A stretch of 64,000 nucleotides of DNA from Facklamia sp964471435 (GCA_964471435.1 CAYYGA010000003.1:1-64000); one strand, 5' to 3'. Positions 32,620 through 42,015 are shown, counted from the stretch's first letter. The notes: generated from the sequence alone by a model not told the origin. Made by a program: numbers and translations.

Positions 32620-33828
32620 ATGGTGAAATTTTGGAAAAAGTCTAAGCAGCCTAAAATAAATCCTCAGCTGGCTTCTGATTTATTGGAGAAAGCAAATGAC
32701 GAAGTTGAAAAGTTAAATCCTATCAATATTTTATTAGTAGGAAAGACCGGGAGCGGTAAAAGTACTTTAATTAACGCCCTTTTTAGAGAAAACATAGCCA
32801 GCACAGGCATCGGTCTGCCTGTTACAGAAGACATTCAAAAGTTAACTAAGCAAGGGGTACCTCTCAATTTATATGACAGCCGTGGGCTAGAATTAAATGA
32901 GCAGGCACAAAAGGAAAGTCTAAGCAGTTTAATTAAATTAATTGATCAGCAAAGTAAAAAAGGACCCCGGGAAGCCATTCATATTGTTTATTATTGTATC
33001 AATGCCAATATGGGACGTATTGAACCACAAGAAATAGCAATCATAGAAGCTTTAGCAAAGGAGCTCCCTGTTATTATTTTATTAACGCAGGCGATTGGTA
33101 ATAACGCGGAAGAATTCCAAACATTTCTGGCTCAAAGTGACTTGTCTATTAAAGCCGTTCATCCGGTACTAGCAAAAGATTTTGAATTATCCGCCAATAA
33201 TTCCATTAAAGCTTTTGGTCTCCGTCAAGTTATTGAGACTACTTTGAAACTGATACCTAAGGAAGCAGAAACGGCTTTTATTAATGCCCAACAAGTAGAC
33301 GTGGCTACTAAAGTAGAAAGTGCTAGGCGTTGGGCGAGAAGATATATCAAGTCTGCTTTTGGTGTAGGTTTTACGCCCATACCAATCGCCGATGCCACAC
33401 TTTTAGTGCCGATGCAGATAACTATGCTGGCGCATCTTACCTCTATATTTGGTTTGTCACTCGATAAAGCTCAAATCATTAGTATTATAGCCGGGATCGG
33501 GGGAACCAGTGGGGTTACTATAGTTGGTAAATATCTTGCCGGCTCTTTATTAAAAGTCATTCCAGGTATAGGTACAGTAGGAGGCGGCTTAATCAGCGGG
33601 TCAATAGCCAGTTCTTTAACGGTAACTTTAGCTTATTCTTATATTGAAGTATTAAAGCTGATTTTAAAAGCAGAACAAACAGGGAAAGACTTACCCTTAA
33701 AAGACTTACAAAAAGCGATGAATAATAACTTTAAAGAACAACTTGCTCTGGTGCAAAATAATTTACCAGACTCCATGAGAAAGAAAATCGTTCCGGAGTG
33801 GTTTAGTTATTTTTTAGAAAAAAATTAA
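32620..33828 (+). CDS. Era-like GTPase fused to a DUF697 membrane domain
   Basis: 402 residues. The G domain (~30-205) has G1 GKTGSGKST and G3 DSRG (D-x-x-G). At the place of the G4 motif (N/TKxD) it reads LTQAIG, so the guanine-specific Asp is missing. The C-terminal DUF697 domain (~225-380) holds two hydrophobic glycine-rich segments (AQIISIIAGIGGTSGVTIVG, VIPGIGTVGGGLISGSIASS) that likely enter the membrane. This fusion is common in Lactobacillales; its role is unknown, perhaps envelope stress or membrane remodelling. AGGAGGG precedes ATG. Confidence 0.85.
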   Translation: MVKFWKKSKQPKINPQLASDLLEKANDEVEKLNPINILLVGKTGSGKSTLINALFRENIASTGIGLPVTEDIQKLTKQGVPLNLYDSRGLELNEQAQKESLSSLIKLIDQQSKKGPREAIHIVYYCINANMGRIEPQEIAIIEALAKELPVIILLTQAIGNNAEEFQTFLAQSDLSIKAVHPVLAKDFELSANNSIKAFGLRQVIETTLKLIPKEAETAFINAQQVDVATKVESARRWARRYIKSAFGVGFTPIPIADATLLVPMQITMLAHLTSIFGLSLDKAQIISIIAGIGGTSGVTIVGKYLAGSLLKVIPGIGTVGGGLISGSIASSLTVTLAYSYIEVLKLILKAEQTGKDLPLKDLQKAMNNNFKEQLALVQNNLPDSMRKKIVPEWFSYFLEKN

Positions 33829-33839
33829 TAGTCAATATA

Positions 33840-33880
33840 AATGGTCGATAAAATCAGTTATCGACCATTTTTTATTTTTT
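33840..33880 (+). terminator. Terminator after the GTPase gene
   Basis: A 12-bp perfect stem (33840-33851 with 33858-33869) with a 6-base loop is followed by TTTTTATTTTTT. Confidence 0.85.
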
Positions 33881-33903
33881 AAACTTTAAAGAAACAATTT
33901 TTA

Positions 33904-33932
33904 TTGACAAACTTTTTTAAAATTAGTAAGAT
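33904..33932 (+). promoter_or_regulatory. Promoter of the adc zinc operon
   Basis: TTGACA (33904-33909) and TAAGAT (33927-33932) are 17 bases apart, leaving a leader of ~50 bases. I see no AdcR- or Zur-type palindrome overlapping it. Confidence 0.7.
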
Positions 33933-33988
33933 AGCTGATGTCTAAAAAGTAACTATTACGATTTACCTCAAACAATAGGAGTGAATAA

Positions 33989-34906
33989 ATGAAAAGTTTA
34001 ATTAAAATTACTCTCATAAGTATAATCAGTCTATTTATTGCGAGTCCTGTTGGATACACTCAGGATAAAGTTCAAGTGATTGCTACTTTTTATCCTGTCT
34101 ATTATTTAACCCAGGCAATTGCAGGTGACCAGGCAGATGTAATCATGTTATTGGACAGTAATCAAGACGCACATAGTTATGAAACCAGTGCCCGTGATGC
34201 CATGAAAGTTCAAGAAAGTGACTTATTTATTTATCAAGATGCCGAAATGGAATTTTTTGTCAATGATTTAATCTCTATTATTGATAGTTCCCAAACTCAA
34301 ATACTGGAATCCACCCAAGGCATTGAATTGCTGACGGGTGAATCGGCTCTTCATCATGATCATGATGAAGAACACACAGACTCTCACCACCATGAATATG
34401 ATCCCCATACTTGGTTGAGCCCGGTTATCTATTCTCAACAAGCAGAAAATATAAAAAATGCTTTAATAGAAATAGATCCTGCTAACCAAGCTGAGTATGA
34501 AGAGAATGCCCGAGCTTTAATGGAAGAATTAAGTCAGTTAGATCAAGAATTTTCAGAAAAGCTGGCCTTGCGTGAAGATAGAGAATTTGTAGTTCAACAC
34601 GCTGCTTTTGCCTATTTAGCTCAATCCTATGGCTTAGAACAAATTCCTATTACAGGAATCTCCACTGATACAGAGCCATCCGCCCAAACTCTTGCCCGGA
34701 TGCAGGAATTTATCCAAAGCCGAGGTATCGAAGTAATTTATGTAGACCCTTCATTAGATTCTTCCATTGCTCAAACGGTGGCGCAGGCTGCGGGAGCAGA
34801 ATTGAGAAACTTACGAACAATCGAAGTGGTGACCCAGGAAGAATTAGCGAAAGGTGAAGATTATTTTTCTTTAATGCGGGCCAACCTCGAAGCGCTGATT
34901 CAATAA
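33989..34906 (+). CDS. adcA: Zinc ABC importer substrate-binding protein (AdcA/ZnuA-like)
   Basis: 305-residue cluster A-I metal-binding protein. It begins VQVIATFYPVYYLTQAIAGD. Zinc ligands are expected in DSNQDAHSYE, in HDPHT-type segment EYDPHTWLSP, and in FVVQHAAFAYLAQSYG. A histidine-rich loop (residues ~118-136) is typical of zinc rather than manganese transporters. It lacks the ZinT domain fused to streptococcal AdcA. The signal peptide ends near PVGYT|QD and has no lipobox cysteine. AGGAGTG precedes ATG. First gene of adcA-adcC-adcB. Confidence 0.9.
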   Translation: MKSLIKITLISIISLFIASPVGYTQDKVQVIATFYPVYYLTQAIAGDQADVIMLLDSNQDAHSYETSARDAMKVQESDLFIYQDAEMEFFVNDLISIIDSSQTQILESTQGIELLTGESALHHDHDEEHTDSHHHEYDPHTWLSPVIYSQQAENIKNALIEIDPANQAEYEENARALMEELSQLDQEFSEKLALREDREFVVQHAAFAYLAQSYGLEQIPITGISTDTEPSAQTLARMQEFIQSRGIEVIYVDPSLDSSIAQTVAQAAGAELRNLRTIEVVTQEELAKGEDYFSLMRANLEALIQ

Positions 34907-34953
34907 TTTTTGTTACCTATTAAAACTTGATAAAAAGGAAAGCAGGTGAAAAT

Positions 34954-35649
34954 ATGGAGCTGTTGACAGTAGAAGACCTATCTTTTTATTATGATGAAGA
35001 GAAAGTATTAAATGAAATAAACTTCAGCATAGAAGAAGGAGAATTTGTTATTTTAACCGGTGAGAACGGAGCTGCCAAATCTACTCTCTTAAAAAATATG
35101 ATGGGACTGTTAAAGCCGGCTACTGGGAAAGTCACTCTGTCAAAAAAGAACAGTGAGGGAAAAAAACTTTCGGTTGGTTATGTGGCCCAAAACATGAATG
35201 CCTTCAATGCAGGCTTTCCAAGTACAGTCCAACATTTTGTAGAATCGGGTCGCTTTAGTAAGGGAAGATGGTTTAAATCCTTGGACGATAATGATTATCT
35301 CCATGTAGAGAAAGCTTTAGCAGCTGTGGGGATGGAGAATATGCGTCACAAATTAATCGGTGATTTATCAGGAGGACAAAAACAGCGGGTAGTCCTGGCC
35401 CGTGTTTTTGCTTTAGATCCGGATTTTTTTGTTTTAGATGAACCTACGAATGGGATGGATACGCAATCGCGCCAACGTTTTTATAAATTATTGCGCCACC
35501 TTACAAAAAGGCATGGCAAGACCATTTTAATGGTAACTCATGCGGATACTGAACTAAAAGGATATTATGATCGGGAAATACGTCTAATCAGAGAGGAGGG
35601 TTCGCCATGGAGATGTTTCAGTTTGACTTCATCCAACGCGCCTTTGTAG
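34954..35649 (+). CDS. adcC: Zinc ABC importer ATPase
   Basis: 231 residues. Walker A reads GENGAAKSTLLKN, with Ala instead of the last Gly, a variant I recall as normal in streptococcal AdcC, so not an error. The signature is LSGGQKQRVV, Walker B is FFVLDEPTNGMD and the H-loop is MVTHADTE. I chose ATG 34954 (AGGTGA before it); the frame also has a TTG at 34927. The last 43 bases overlap the start of adcB in another frame, so the two are coupled. Confidence 0.92.
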   Translation: MELLTVEDLSFYYDEEKVLNEINFSIEEGEFVILTGENGAAKSTLLKNMMGLLKPATGKVTLSKKNSEGKKLSVGYVAQNMNAFNAGFPSTVQHFVESGRFSKGRWFKSLDDNDYLHVEKALAAVGMENMRHKLIGDLSGGQKQRVVLARVFALDPDFFVLDEPTNGMDTQSRQRFYKLLRHLTKRHGKTILMVTHADTELKGYYDREIRLIREEGSPWRCFSLTSSNAPL

Positions 35650-36452
35650 CGGGCCTTTCGATGTCTTTTATAACCCCGATCCTCGGCTTGTTGTTAATTT
35701 TAAGGCGTCAGTCTTTGCTGGCGGACACACTGTCCCATATATCTTTAGCTGGAGTAGCTTTAGGGATGCTGCTTCAATTTAACCCTACTATTACTACTCT
35801 ATTAGTGGTGATCACCGCTTCAATAATGCTGGAGTACTTGAGGACGGTCTATCGTAATTTTTCTGAAGTTTCAGTAGCCATTATGATGGCAGCCGGGATG
35901 GCAGTGGCACTTGTACTTTTATCTTTTAATACAAATGCTGGGGTTTTTAAAATAGATCAGTACCTCTTTGGTTCCATCATCTTAATTACCCCTCAGGAAG
36001 TAAATTTACTCCTATTTTTAGCTGTTGCGACTGTAGTTTTATATTGGCTGTTCCGCAAACCGCTTTATATTATGAGTTTTGATGAAGCCACCGCTCAAAC
36101 TTCAGGTTTACCCGTAATGTGGATGTCAATGATCTTTTCTGTCTTAACGGGAGTTGCTATCTCGGTAATGATGCCGATTGTGGGGGCCTTATTAGTCTCA
36201 GCTTTGATTGTTATACCTTCTGCTACGGCTATAAAATTAGCCCGCTCCTTTACTCAAGCCATTGTCATTGGAATTGCAATCAATTTGATAGGGGTTTTTG
36301 GTGGGCTATACAGTTCGTTTTACTATGATACACCTCCGGGAGCTTCCATAACATTAAGCTTTGTCCTCATCTTTTTAATTGTCTCACTTGCCCAAAGAGT
36401 GAGAATAATTCTGAGGAATCAACAACGTACTAAAGAAGACCAAATTTTATAG
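35607..36452 (+). CDS. adcB: Zinc ABC importer permease
   Basis: 281-residue ABC-3 family permease with about eight membrane helices. It starts MFQFDFIQRAFVAGLSMSF and has LLILRRQSLLADTLSHISLAGVALG, the ABC-3 signature, and VGALLVSALIVIPSATAIKLARSF. GAGGAGGG within adcC precedes its ATG. It completes the adcACB zinc uptake unit and is followed by a strong terminator. Confidence 0.93.
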   Translation: MEMFQFDFIQRAFVAGLSMSFITPILGLLLILRRQSLLADTLSHISLAGVALGMLLQFNPTITTLLVVITASIMLEYLRTVYRNFSEVSVAIMMAAGMAVALVLLSFNTNAGVFKIDQYLFGSIILITPQEVNLLLFLAVATVVLYWLFRKPLYIMSFDEATAQTSGLPVMWMSMIFSVLTGVAISVMMPIVGALLVSALIVIPSATAIKLARSFTQAIVIGIAINLIGVFGGLYSSFYYDTPPGASITLSFVLIFLIVSLAQRVRIILRNQQRTKEDQIL

Positions 36453-36478
36453 AGTTAGTAAAAGAAGACAGCCGATAA

Positions 36479-36519
36479 AATCATACCCTCTAAAAAGTAA
36501 GGGTATGATTTTTTTATTT
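36479..36519 (+). terminator. Terminator after adcB
   Basis: A 12-bp perfect stem (36479-36490 with 36501-36512) with a 10-base loop is followed by TTTTATTTG. Confidence 0.85.
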
Positions 36520-36527
36520 GTAATTAT

Positions 36528-36536
36528 GTTATAATA
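36528..36536 (+). promoter_or_regulatory. Extended -10 promoter upstream of glmU
   Basis: TGTTATAAT matches the extended -10 consensus. It would give a ~175-base leader before glmU that contains a split palindrome AGTAGT-GT-ACTACT (36587-36600) and a second TATAAT (36676-36681), which could be a closer promoter. Confidence 0.5.
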
Positions 36537-36720
36537 TTCTTTGTGAATTAATTTCGTAAGTTTCATCAAGAAAATTTCATAAAAAGTAGTGTACTACTAT
36601 AAAAAATTAACAGCTGGATAATAAAAATAGAGCTGAAGAACTTTTATAACCATAGATTAGTAAATAGATTATAGTTATAATAGAAATAGTAAAATTTTAA
36701 GAAGGAGAAGGAGTGTTCCA

Positions 36721-38091
36721 ATGACAAACAGAATGGCCATCATTTTGGCAGCTGGAAAAGGGACTCGGATGAAATCTTCCCTACCAAAAGTCTTACATCC
36801 ACTTAGTGGATTATCGATGGTGGAACATGTGATACGTGCTGTTAAAAACAGTCAGGTAGATCAGATTGTCACCATTATAGGTAATGAAGCAGAGCAGGTA
36901 CGCGAAGCTTTAATGGGACAAACAGAATTTGCGCTTCAAGAAGAACAGTTAGGTACAGCACACGCGGTCCAGCAGGCTGCTTATTATCTTTCTGAACGAG
37001 AAGGCAATACGTTGGTGGTATGTGGAGATACTCCGCTTTTAACCGGAGAAACTCTACAAAAATTGTTTGCGCATCATGAAAAAACCAACTCGAAAGCAAC
37101 AATTTTAACGGCAATGGCACCCGATTCCACAAGCTACGGACGAATTATTCGCAATGACGATAATGAAGTAGAACGGATTGTCGAAGAAAAAGATGCCAGT
37201 GAAAGTGAAAAAGCAATTAAGGAAATAAATACAGGAACTTATGTATTTGATAACCAGATGCTTTTCGAAACTTTGAAAAAAGTTGATAACAATAACAATC
37301 AAGGTGAATATTATTTACCTGATGTTATCGAGCTTTTACGTGAGGCAAAAGAAAATGTATCGGCTTATATAATGAATGATTTTGATGAAGCCATTGGAAT
37401 CAACGATAGAGTAGCCCTTTCTAAAGCTCAATCTTTAATGAGCCAGCGAATCAATCACTCTCATATGCGTAATGGAGTCACTTTTATCAACCCTGACACT
37501 ACTTATATTGAGGTGGAGGTAACCATTGGCGCTGATAGTGTAATAGAAGGTGGAGTGCAGCTAAAAGGCCATACTCAATTAGGTCAGCGTGTCCAGGTAG
37601 GATCCCAATCAGAAATAATCGACAGTCAAATAGCTGATGATGTCCTCATACGGCAGTCCGTGATTGAAAATTCACAAATCGCTAGTAAAGCGACTTTAGG
37701 TCCCTTCGCTCACCTGAGACCTAATAGTTTTATAAGCGAAGGCGTTCATATTGGAAACTTTGTGGAAGTCAAAAACAGTCGGGTAGGAAAAAATACCCGG
37801 GCAGGACATTTAGCTTATATAGGAGATGCAACGCTTGGTGAGAATGTGAATGTTGGCTGCGGCGTTATTTTCTGTAATTATGACGGCAAAAAGAAACATC
37901 ATTCTACAGTCGGAAATGATAGTTTTATAGGCAGCAATACAAATATAGTTTCTCCGGTAAATATTGGAGAGCGGACTATCATAGCCGCAGGCTCTACAAT
38001 TATAAAAGATGTGGCGGATGAAGAGCTGGCCATTTCTAGATCAGAACAATTCAACAAAGCAAATTATTGGGAAAAATTTAAGCGCAAGTAG
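36721..38091 (+). CDS. glmU: Bifunctional GlcN-1-P acetyltransferase / UDP-GlcNAc pyrophosphorylase
   Basis: 456 residues making UDP-GlcNAc for peptidoglycan and teichoic acids. The N-terminal uridyltransferase domain has the nucleotide loop LAAGKGTRMKSSLPKVLHP, then GTAHAVQQA, CGDTPLL and EYYLPDVIE. The C-terminal left-handed beta-helix has repeated hexapeptides and LGPFAHLRPNSFISEGVHIGNFVE, with acetyl-CoA site residues in YIGDATLGENVNVGCG. AAGGAGAAGGAG precedes ATG. It is followed 37 bases later by prs, a conserved pair in Firmicutes. Confidence 0.97.
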   Translation: MTNRMAIILAAGKGTRMKSSLPKVLHPLSGLSMVEHVIRAVKNSQVDQIVTIIGNEAEQVREALMGQTEFALQEEQLGTAHAVQQAAYYLSEREGNTLVVCGDTPLLTGETLQKLFAHHEKTNSKATILTAMAPDSTSYGRIIRNDDNEVERIVEEKDASESEKAIKEINTGTYVFDNQMLFETLKKVDNNNNQGEYYLPDVIELLREAKENVSAYIMNDFDEAIGINDRVALSKAQSLMSQRINHSHMRNGVTFINPDTTYIEVEVTIGADSVIEGGVQLKGHTQLGQRVQVGSQSEIIDSQIADDVLIRQSVIENSQIASKATLGPFAHLRPNSFISEGVHIGNFVEVKNSRVGKNTRAGHLAYIGDATLGENVNVGCGVIFCNYDGKKKHHSTVGNDSFIGSNTNIVSPVNIGERTIIAAGSTIIKDVADEELAISRSEQFNKANYWEKFKRK

Positions 38092-38128
38092 AAGTGACTC
38101 ATTGGTTTGAAAGGAAAGGACAAAAATA

Positions 38129-39112
38129 ATGGTCAGTAAACACTATAAGGATCCGAAGTTAAAAGTATTTGCATTAAGCTCTAACGAACCTTTAGCAACA
38201 AAAATTGCAGAGGCGGTGGGAGTGGATTTAGGTGAGATTACTCTCTCCCGATTTGCAGATGGTGAAATCAATGTTAATATTGAAGAAAGCGCCCGGGGAG
38301 CTCACGTTTACATTGTTCAGTCAACGTCTTACCCAGTAAATGATAATTTAATGGAATTAATGATTTCAATCGATGCTTTCCGCCGAGCTTCAGCAAAAAC
38401 AATTAATGTTGTCATCCCTTACTATGGTTATGCGCGTCAAGACCGTAAAGCTCAATCACGTGAACCTATTACTGCTAAACTGGTGGCGAATATGCTTGAA
38501 AATGCGGGAGCCAATAGAGTAGTTGCACTTGATTTACATGCGGCACAAATTCAAGGATTTTTTGATATTCCAGTTGACCATTTATTAGGGGCACCATTAC
38601 TTGCCAATTACTTCTTAGATCATGACCTGCATGGGGATGATGTAGTTGTTGTCTCACCAGATCATGGCGGAGTGACCCGCGCGCGTAAACTGGCCGAGTT
38701 TCTAAAAGCTCCGATTGCTATTATCGACAAACGACGTCCAAAACCTAATGTGGCAGAAGTAATGAATATTGTCGGTCAAGTTGAAGGAAAAACTTGTGTC
38801 CTTATCGATGATATGATTGACACGGCAGGAACGATTACCATCGCAGCCGATGCCTTAAAAGAGCAGGGCGCCAAAGAAGTTTTTGCCTGCTGTACGCATC
38901 CTGTTTTATCAGGAATTGCAGTGGAACGACTTCAAAAATCTGTGATTAAAAAGGTAATCGTAACCGACTCAATTTTATTAAATGAAGAAAAATTAATTGA
39001 TAAAATTGAAATAGTATCTGTGGCTCAATTAATTGGAGAAGCCATAAAACGTATCCATGAGAACCGTTCTGTCAGCCCGCTCTTTCAGGAAAAGTTCAGA
39101 AATATCGACTAA
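38129..39112 (+). CDS. prs: Ribose-phosphate pyrophosphokinase
   Basis: 327 residues; makes PRPP from ribose 5-phosphate and ATP for purine, pyrimidine, His, Trp and NAD synthesis. Motifs are RFADGEINVNIEESARG, YYGYARQDRKAQSREPI (catalytic flexible loop), DLHAAQIQGFF and the PRPP-binding VLIDDMIDTAGT. Length and motifs are typical. It is co-transcribed with glmU and ends at a 14-bp hairpin. It also supplies the PRPP used by pncB downstream. Confidence 0.97.
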   Translation: MVSKHYKDPKLKVFALSSNEPLATKIAEAVGVDLGEITLSRFADGEINVNIEESARGAHVYIVQSTSYPVNDNLMELMISIDAFRRASAKTINVVIPYYGYARQDRKAQSREPITAKLVANMLENAGANRVVALDLHAAQIQGFFDIPVDHLLGAPLLANYFLDHDLHGDDVVVVSPDHGGVTRARKLAEFLKAPIAIIDKRRPKPNVAEVMNIVGQVEGKTCVLIDDMIDTAGTITIAADALKEQGAKEVFACCTHPVLSGIAVERLQKSVIKKVIVTDSILLNEEKLIDKIEIVSVAQLIGEAIKRIHENRSVSPLFQEKFRNID

Positions 39113-39196
39113 TTTTTAAATTTTTAGTAAAAAAATATAAGTGTTTTCACTCAATTAATTTAGTGGCTTAATTTAAGAAAACTGAAGCACTGATTT

Positions 39197-39236
39197 GAGA
39201 CTGTCTAAGCAACAAGCTTAGGCAGTCTCCTTTTTT
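39197..39236 (+). terminator. Terminator after prs
   Basis: A 14-bp stem (39197-39210 with 39216-39229, one G-U) with a 5-base loop is followed by CTTTTTT. Confidence 0.9.
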
Positions 39237-39338
39237 GGCCGAGACTGACTGGATAAAGCTGTTTTATTCATAAGATAGTAATTTATAGTTAATTAAATTA
39301 TAATGTGAGTTGAATACTAAAGGAAAGAAGGCGGATAA

Positions 39339-40760
39339 ATGAAAAAGCGCAAGGAATGGAATAATTTATTGCGCATTATCGCAGTAATTATAGGATCGAT
39401 CGTATCTTTACTTACGATTTTAGTTTCTTTTTATCTTAAATTTTTAGGCGACGTGCCTCAGAGAAATTTTAGTGCCTTTGAAGCTAGTTTTATTTGGATA
39501 ATGATCGGCTTTATTGTAATAAATTTTCTGTTTGGTACCTATGTCTTCTATAATAAAACATATTTGGATTTGTTTTATTTTACGATGTTAAGTCAGATAG
39601 TTTTAAGTTTTTTTATGATGGCTCTAACTTATGCAGGAGCCTGGCTGACTTTCCCCCGGTCAGTTATTTTGGTCAATTTTTTTGTAGGAACTTTTCTGCT
39701 CTATCTATATAACTGCTTTGTCTATTGGCTTTACCACAAACTGTCGGGGAAAAAGTCAGTCTTGATTGTTGGAGAAAATGAGCAAGCATTAGATGCTGCT
39801 ATTAATTTTGATCGAATGTCCAACCGCCGTCATGAAGTGACTCATGTTGTTTTAACCGACTATTATTACCATGTAAGGAAATTAGCAGATGAAGTAGATA
39901 TTGTTTATTTAACGGGGATGATAGAAGAAAGCGAGCGCTTAAAAATATATAGCTTCTTAATGCGCAACAATAAAAAACTGTTTTTAAGTACAACCTTTTC
40001 CAACTTGATGATGGTTAACCCGAATATTATGAGTTTTGAAGATGAGAGTATTCTGGAAGTTTCTTCTTTTGCCATTCCTTTAGAACAGGCTTTCTTGAAA
40101 AGGACCATCGATATTGTAGTTTCCTTATCGATGCTTATTATTACTGCACCTATTCTCCTGATCACGGCTTTATTAATAAAATGGGATAGTCAAGGTCCAA
40201 TTCTTTATAAGCAGGAAAGAGTGACGAAGAATCAAAAGGTGTTTAATATGCTGAAATTTCGTTCGATGACCCAATCAGCAGAAGCTCGTTCAGGCCCTGT
40301 ATTAGCCTCTTCTAATGATAACCGTATCACTCGTGTAGGAAAATTTATTCGTCCCAGCCGTATTGATGAGTTGCCTCAATTAATTAATGTGTTAAAAGGA
40401 GATATGTCCTTAGTAGGGCCCCGCCCTGAACGCCCGTTTTTTGTTAATCAATTTACCAGCCAGAATTCCTATTACAGTTTACGACATCATGTAAGAGCCG
40501 GCATAACAGGTTATGCGCAGGTTTATGGAAAATACTCTACTGATTTTAACAGTAAACTAAACTTTGATTTACTTTATATCAAAAATTATTCTTTGGCATT
40601 CGATTTTAAACTTTTATTTCAAACATTAAAAATATTATTTGATAAGGTTTCTGCTCGGGGTATTGATAAAGATGATTTAAAGGAACCTACATGGGATGAT
40701 TTTTATGAAAAAGTTGTGATTATTGACCAGCCTGAACATGCTGAACATCTTGAAGTATAA
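39339..40760 (+). CDS. Polyprenyl-phosphate sugar-1-phosphate transferase (PHPT family)
   Basis: 473-residue initiating glycosyltransferase that loads a sugar-1-phosphate onto undecaprenyl phosphate for capsule or exopolysaccharide. Four N-terminal membrane helices (~10-120) are followed by a Rossmann-like CoA-binding-fold segment (SVLIVGENEQALDAAI). A fifth membrane segment and the PF02397 catalytic domain (KRTIDIVVSLSMLI, YKQERVTKNQKVFNMLKFRSM, DELPQLINVLKGDMSLVGPR) follow. No other capsule genes adjoin it, which is unusual. The sugar (glucose, galactose or GalNAc) cannot be told. GAAGGCGG precedes ATG. Confidence 0.9.
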   Translation: MKKRKEWNNLLRIIAVIIGSIVSLLTILVSFYLKFLGDVPQRNFSAFEASFIWIMIGFIVINFLFGTYVFYNKTYLDLFYFTMLSQIVLSFFMMALTYAGAWLTFPRSVILVNFFVGTFLLYLYNCFVYWLYHKLSGKKSVLIVGENEQALDAAINFDRMSNRRHEVTHVVLTDYYYHVRKLADEVDIVYLTGMIEESERLKIYSFLMRNNKKLFLSTTFSNLMMVNPNIMSFEDESILEVSSFAIPLEQAFLKRTIDIVVSLSMLIITAPILLITALLIKWDSQGPILYKQERVTKNQKVFNMLKFRSMTQSAEARSGPVLASSNDNRITRVGKFIRPSRIDELPQLINVLKGDMSLVGPRPERPFFVNQFTSQNSYYSLRHHVRAGITGYAQVYGKYSTDFNSKLNFDLLYIKNYSLAFDFKLLFQTLKILFDKVSARGIDKDDLKEPTWDDFYEKVVIIDQPEHAEHLEV

Positions 40761-40825
40761 TAATGGCAGCTAAGGAATATCTATGCTAAACTTGAGGCAA
40801 ATATAGATGAAAGAAGGTTTCCGAG

Positions 40826-41881
40826 ATGAAATCGCAATGGATGATGCGTGTGCTTATCTTATTCATGTTGATTGTCCCTTTTACATCTTCAATTAATGCT
40901 CAAGAGGATGCAGCAAGTGCTTGGCAGGAAATAGCTCGGGATATTCCCGAAGAGCTCACTTCAGTTCAGATGGATGGCGAAATGATTATAGGTCTGGAAT
41001 CGCAGGGTTTAACTTCACAGCTTGGCCGCTTAGGTATGGAATTAATCTTTAACGATCGTCCAATCGGCTTACAATTTTTAATGGATATCACCTCACCTTT
41101 CTTGGGTGGAGAACCCTTACGTTTAGAAATATATGCTGCAGATGGCATGACTTATATTTATGAAAGTGACAGCGATGAATGGCAAATAGAAGCTTGGAAT
41201 GTAACAGAAGAAGAAATACAGCAGGAATTAGAAACATTACTGGCAGATATTTCCAGTAATCAAGACTTTACCAATCTAACTAACAATCAAAGCAGTTTTT
41301 TAAATAAGTACTTTGACCTTCAAAATACTGGCAGCCTTTATATATTTTCACTTGTAGAAAATATAGATGGCGAGGAATTTTATTATGATTTTGAAGAAGC
41401 TTTTGACATAAAAAGTTTGATTGAGGAAGCGGCAGTTCAAGCCCAAACGAATGCTGACCAATTAGGCGACGTACTGGATCAAGACATTAGTCAATATGAA
41501 TCCGAACTGGAAGAGTTATTCCAAGCAGAATATTTTGAAATGTTCTTTGATATGCAGCCGGAATTGATGATTAGTTATGAAATTGAAACCGGAAGAGTGT
41601 ATGAATTAGTCTTTAATCTTCAAATAGATACGAGTTTGTTTGCTGATGAAATCTCAACAGAAGAGGCGGCTAGTCTGCCGGAAATTATTACATTGGAAAC
41701 ATCTTTTGTATTTAGTCAGTATGGGAATGAATTTGAAATAACTCTTCCTTCACAAGTACCATCACCTGATGCATCAGGTGAAAATGACAATGAAATTGAT
41801 CCATTGAATGAAGAAGAGAGTAGTTCAAATGAAATAAAAGAAGAATCAGAAGAGACCGATTCATGGGATTCAGCCGCCTAG
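40826..41881 (+). CDS. Secreted acidic protein, possibly LolA/DUF6612-like
   Basis: 351 residues. The signal peptide ends SSINA|QED. The mature part has repeated beta-strand patterns (MIIGLESQG, LEIYAADGMTYIYESD, LMISYEIETGRVYELVFNLQID, ETSFVFSQYGNEFEITLP) resembling LolA/LppX-type half-barrels of the DUF6612 sort. A disordered Ser/Glu/Asp tail of ~40 residues ends it. There is no lipobox, LPXTG or membrane helix after the signal. Family assignment is tentative. GAAGG precedes ATG. Single gene with its own terminator. Confidence 0.7.
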   Translation: MKSQWMMRVLILFMLIVPFTSSINAQEDAASAWQEIARDIPEELTSVQMDGEMIIGLESQGLTSQLGRLGMELIFNDRPIGLQFLMDITSPFLGGEPLRLEIYAADGMTYIYESDSDEWQIEAWNVTEEEIQQELETLLADISSNQDFTNLTNNQSSFLNKYFDLQNTGSLYIFSLVENIDGEEFYYDFEEAFDIKSLIEEAAVQAQTNADQLGDVLDQDISQYESELEELFQAEYFEMFFDMQPELMISYEIETGRVYELVFNLQIDTSLFADEISTEEAASLPEIITLETSFVFSQYGNEFEITLPSQVPSPDASGENDNEIDPLNEEESSSNEIKEESEETDSWDSAA

Positions 41882-41902
41882 ATAATTAAAAAATTTACAA
41901 GT

Positions 41903-41930
41903 AAAGTCTTCCAAAGGGAGGACTTTTTTG
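41903..41930 (+). terminator. Terminator after the acidic secreted protein
   Basis: A 10-bp stem (41903-41912 with 41917-41926, one G-U) with loop AAAG is followed by TTTT. Confidence 0.85.
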
Positions 41931-42015
41931 GTTTAATAAAAGCCCTATCACTATGATTCATCCATTGGTATGTTACAATAAGTTCAATATATTACTCGGA
42001 TTGGAGTTACAATTT

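Noticed and set aside
36587..36600. PurR box before glmU-prs
   Set aside because: No CCGAAC-type PurBox core is present; the split palindrome is a different sequence.
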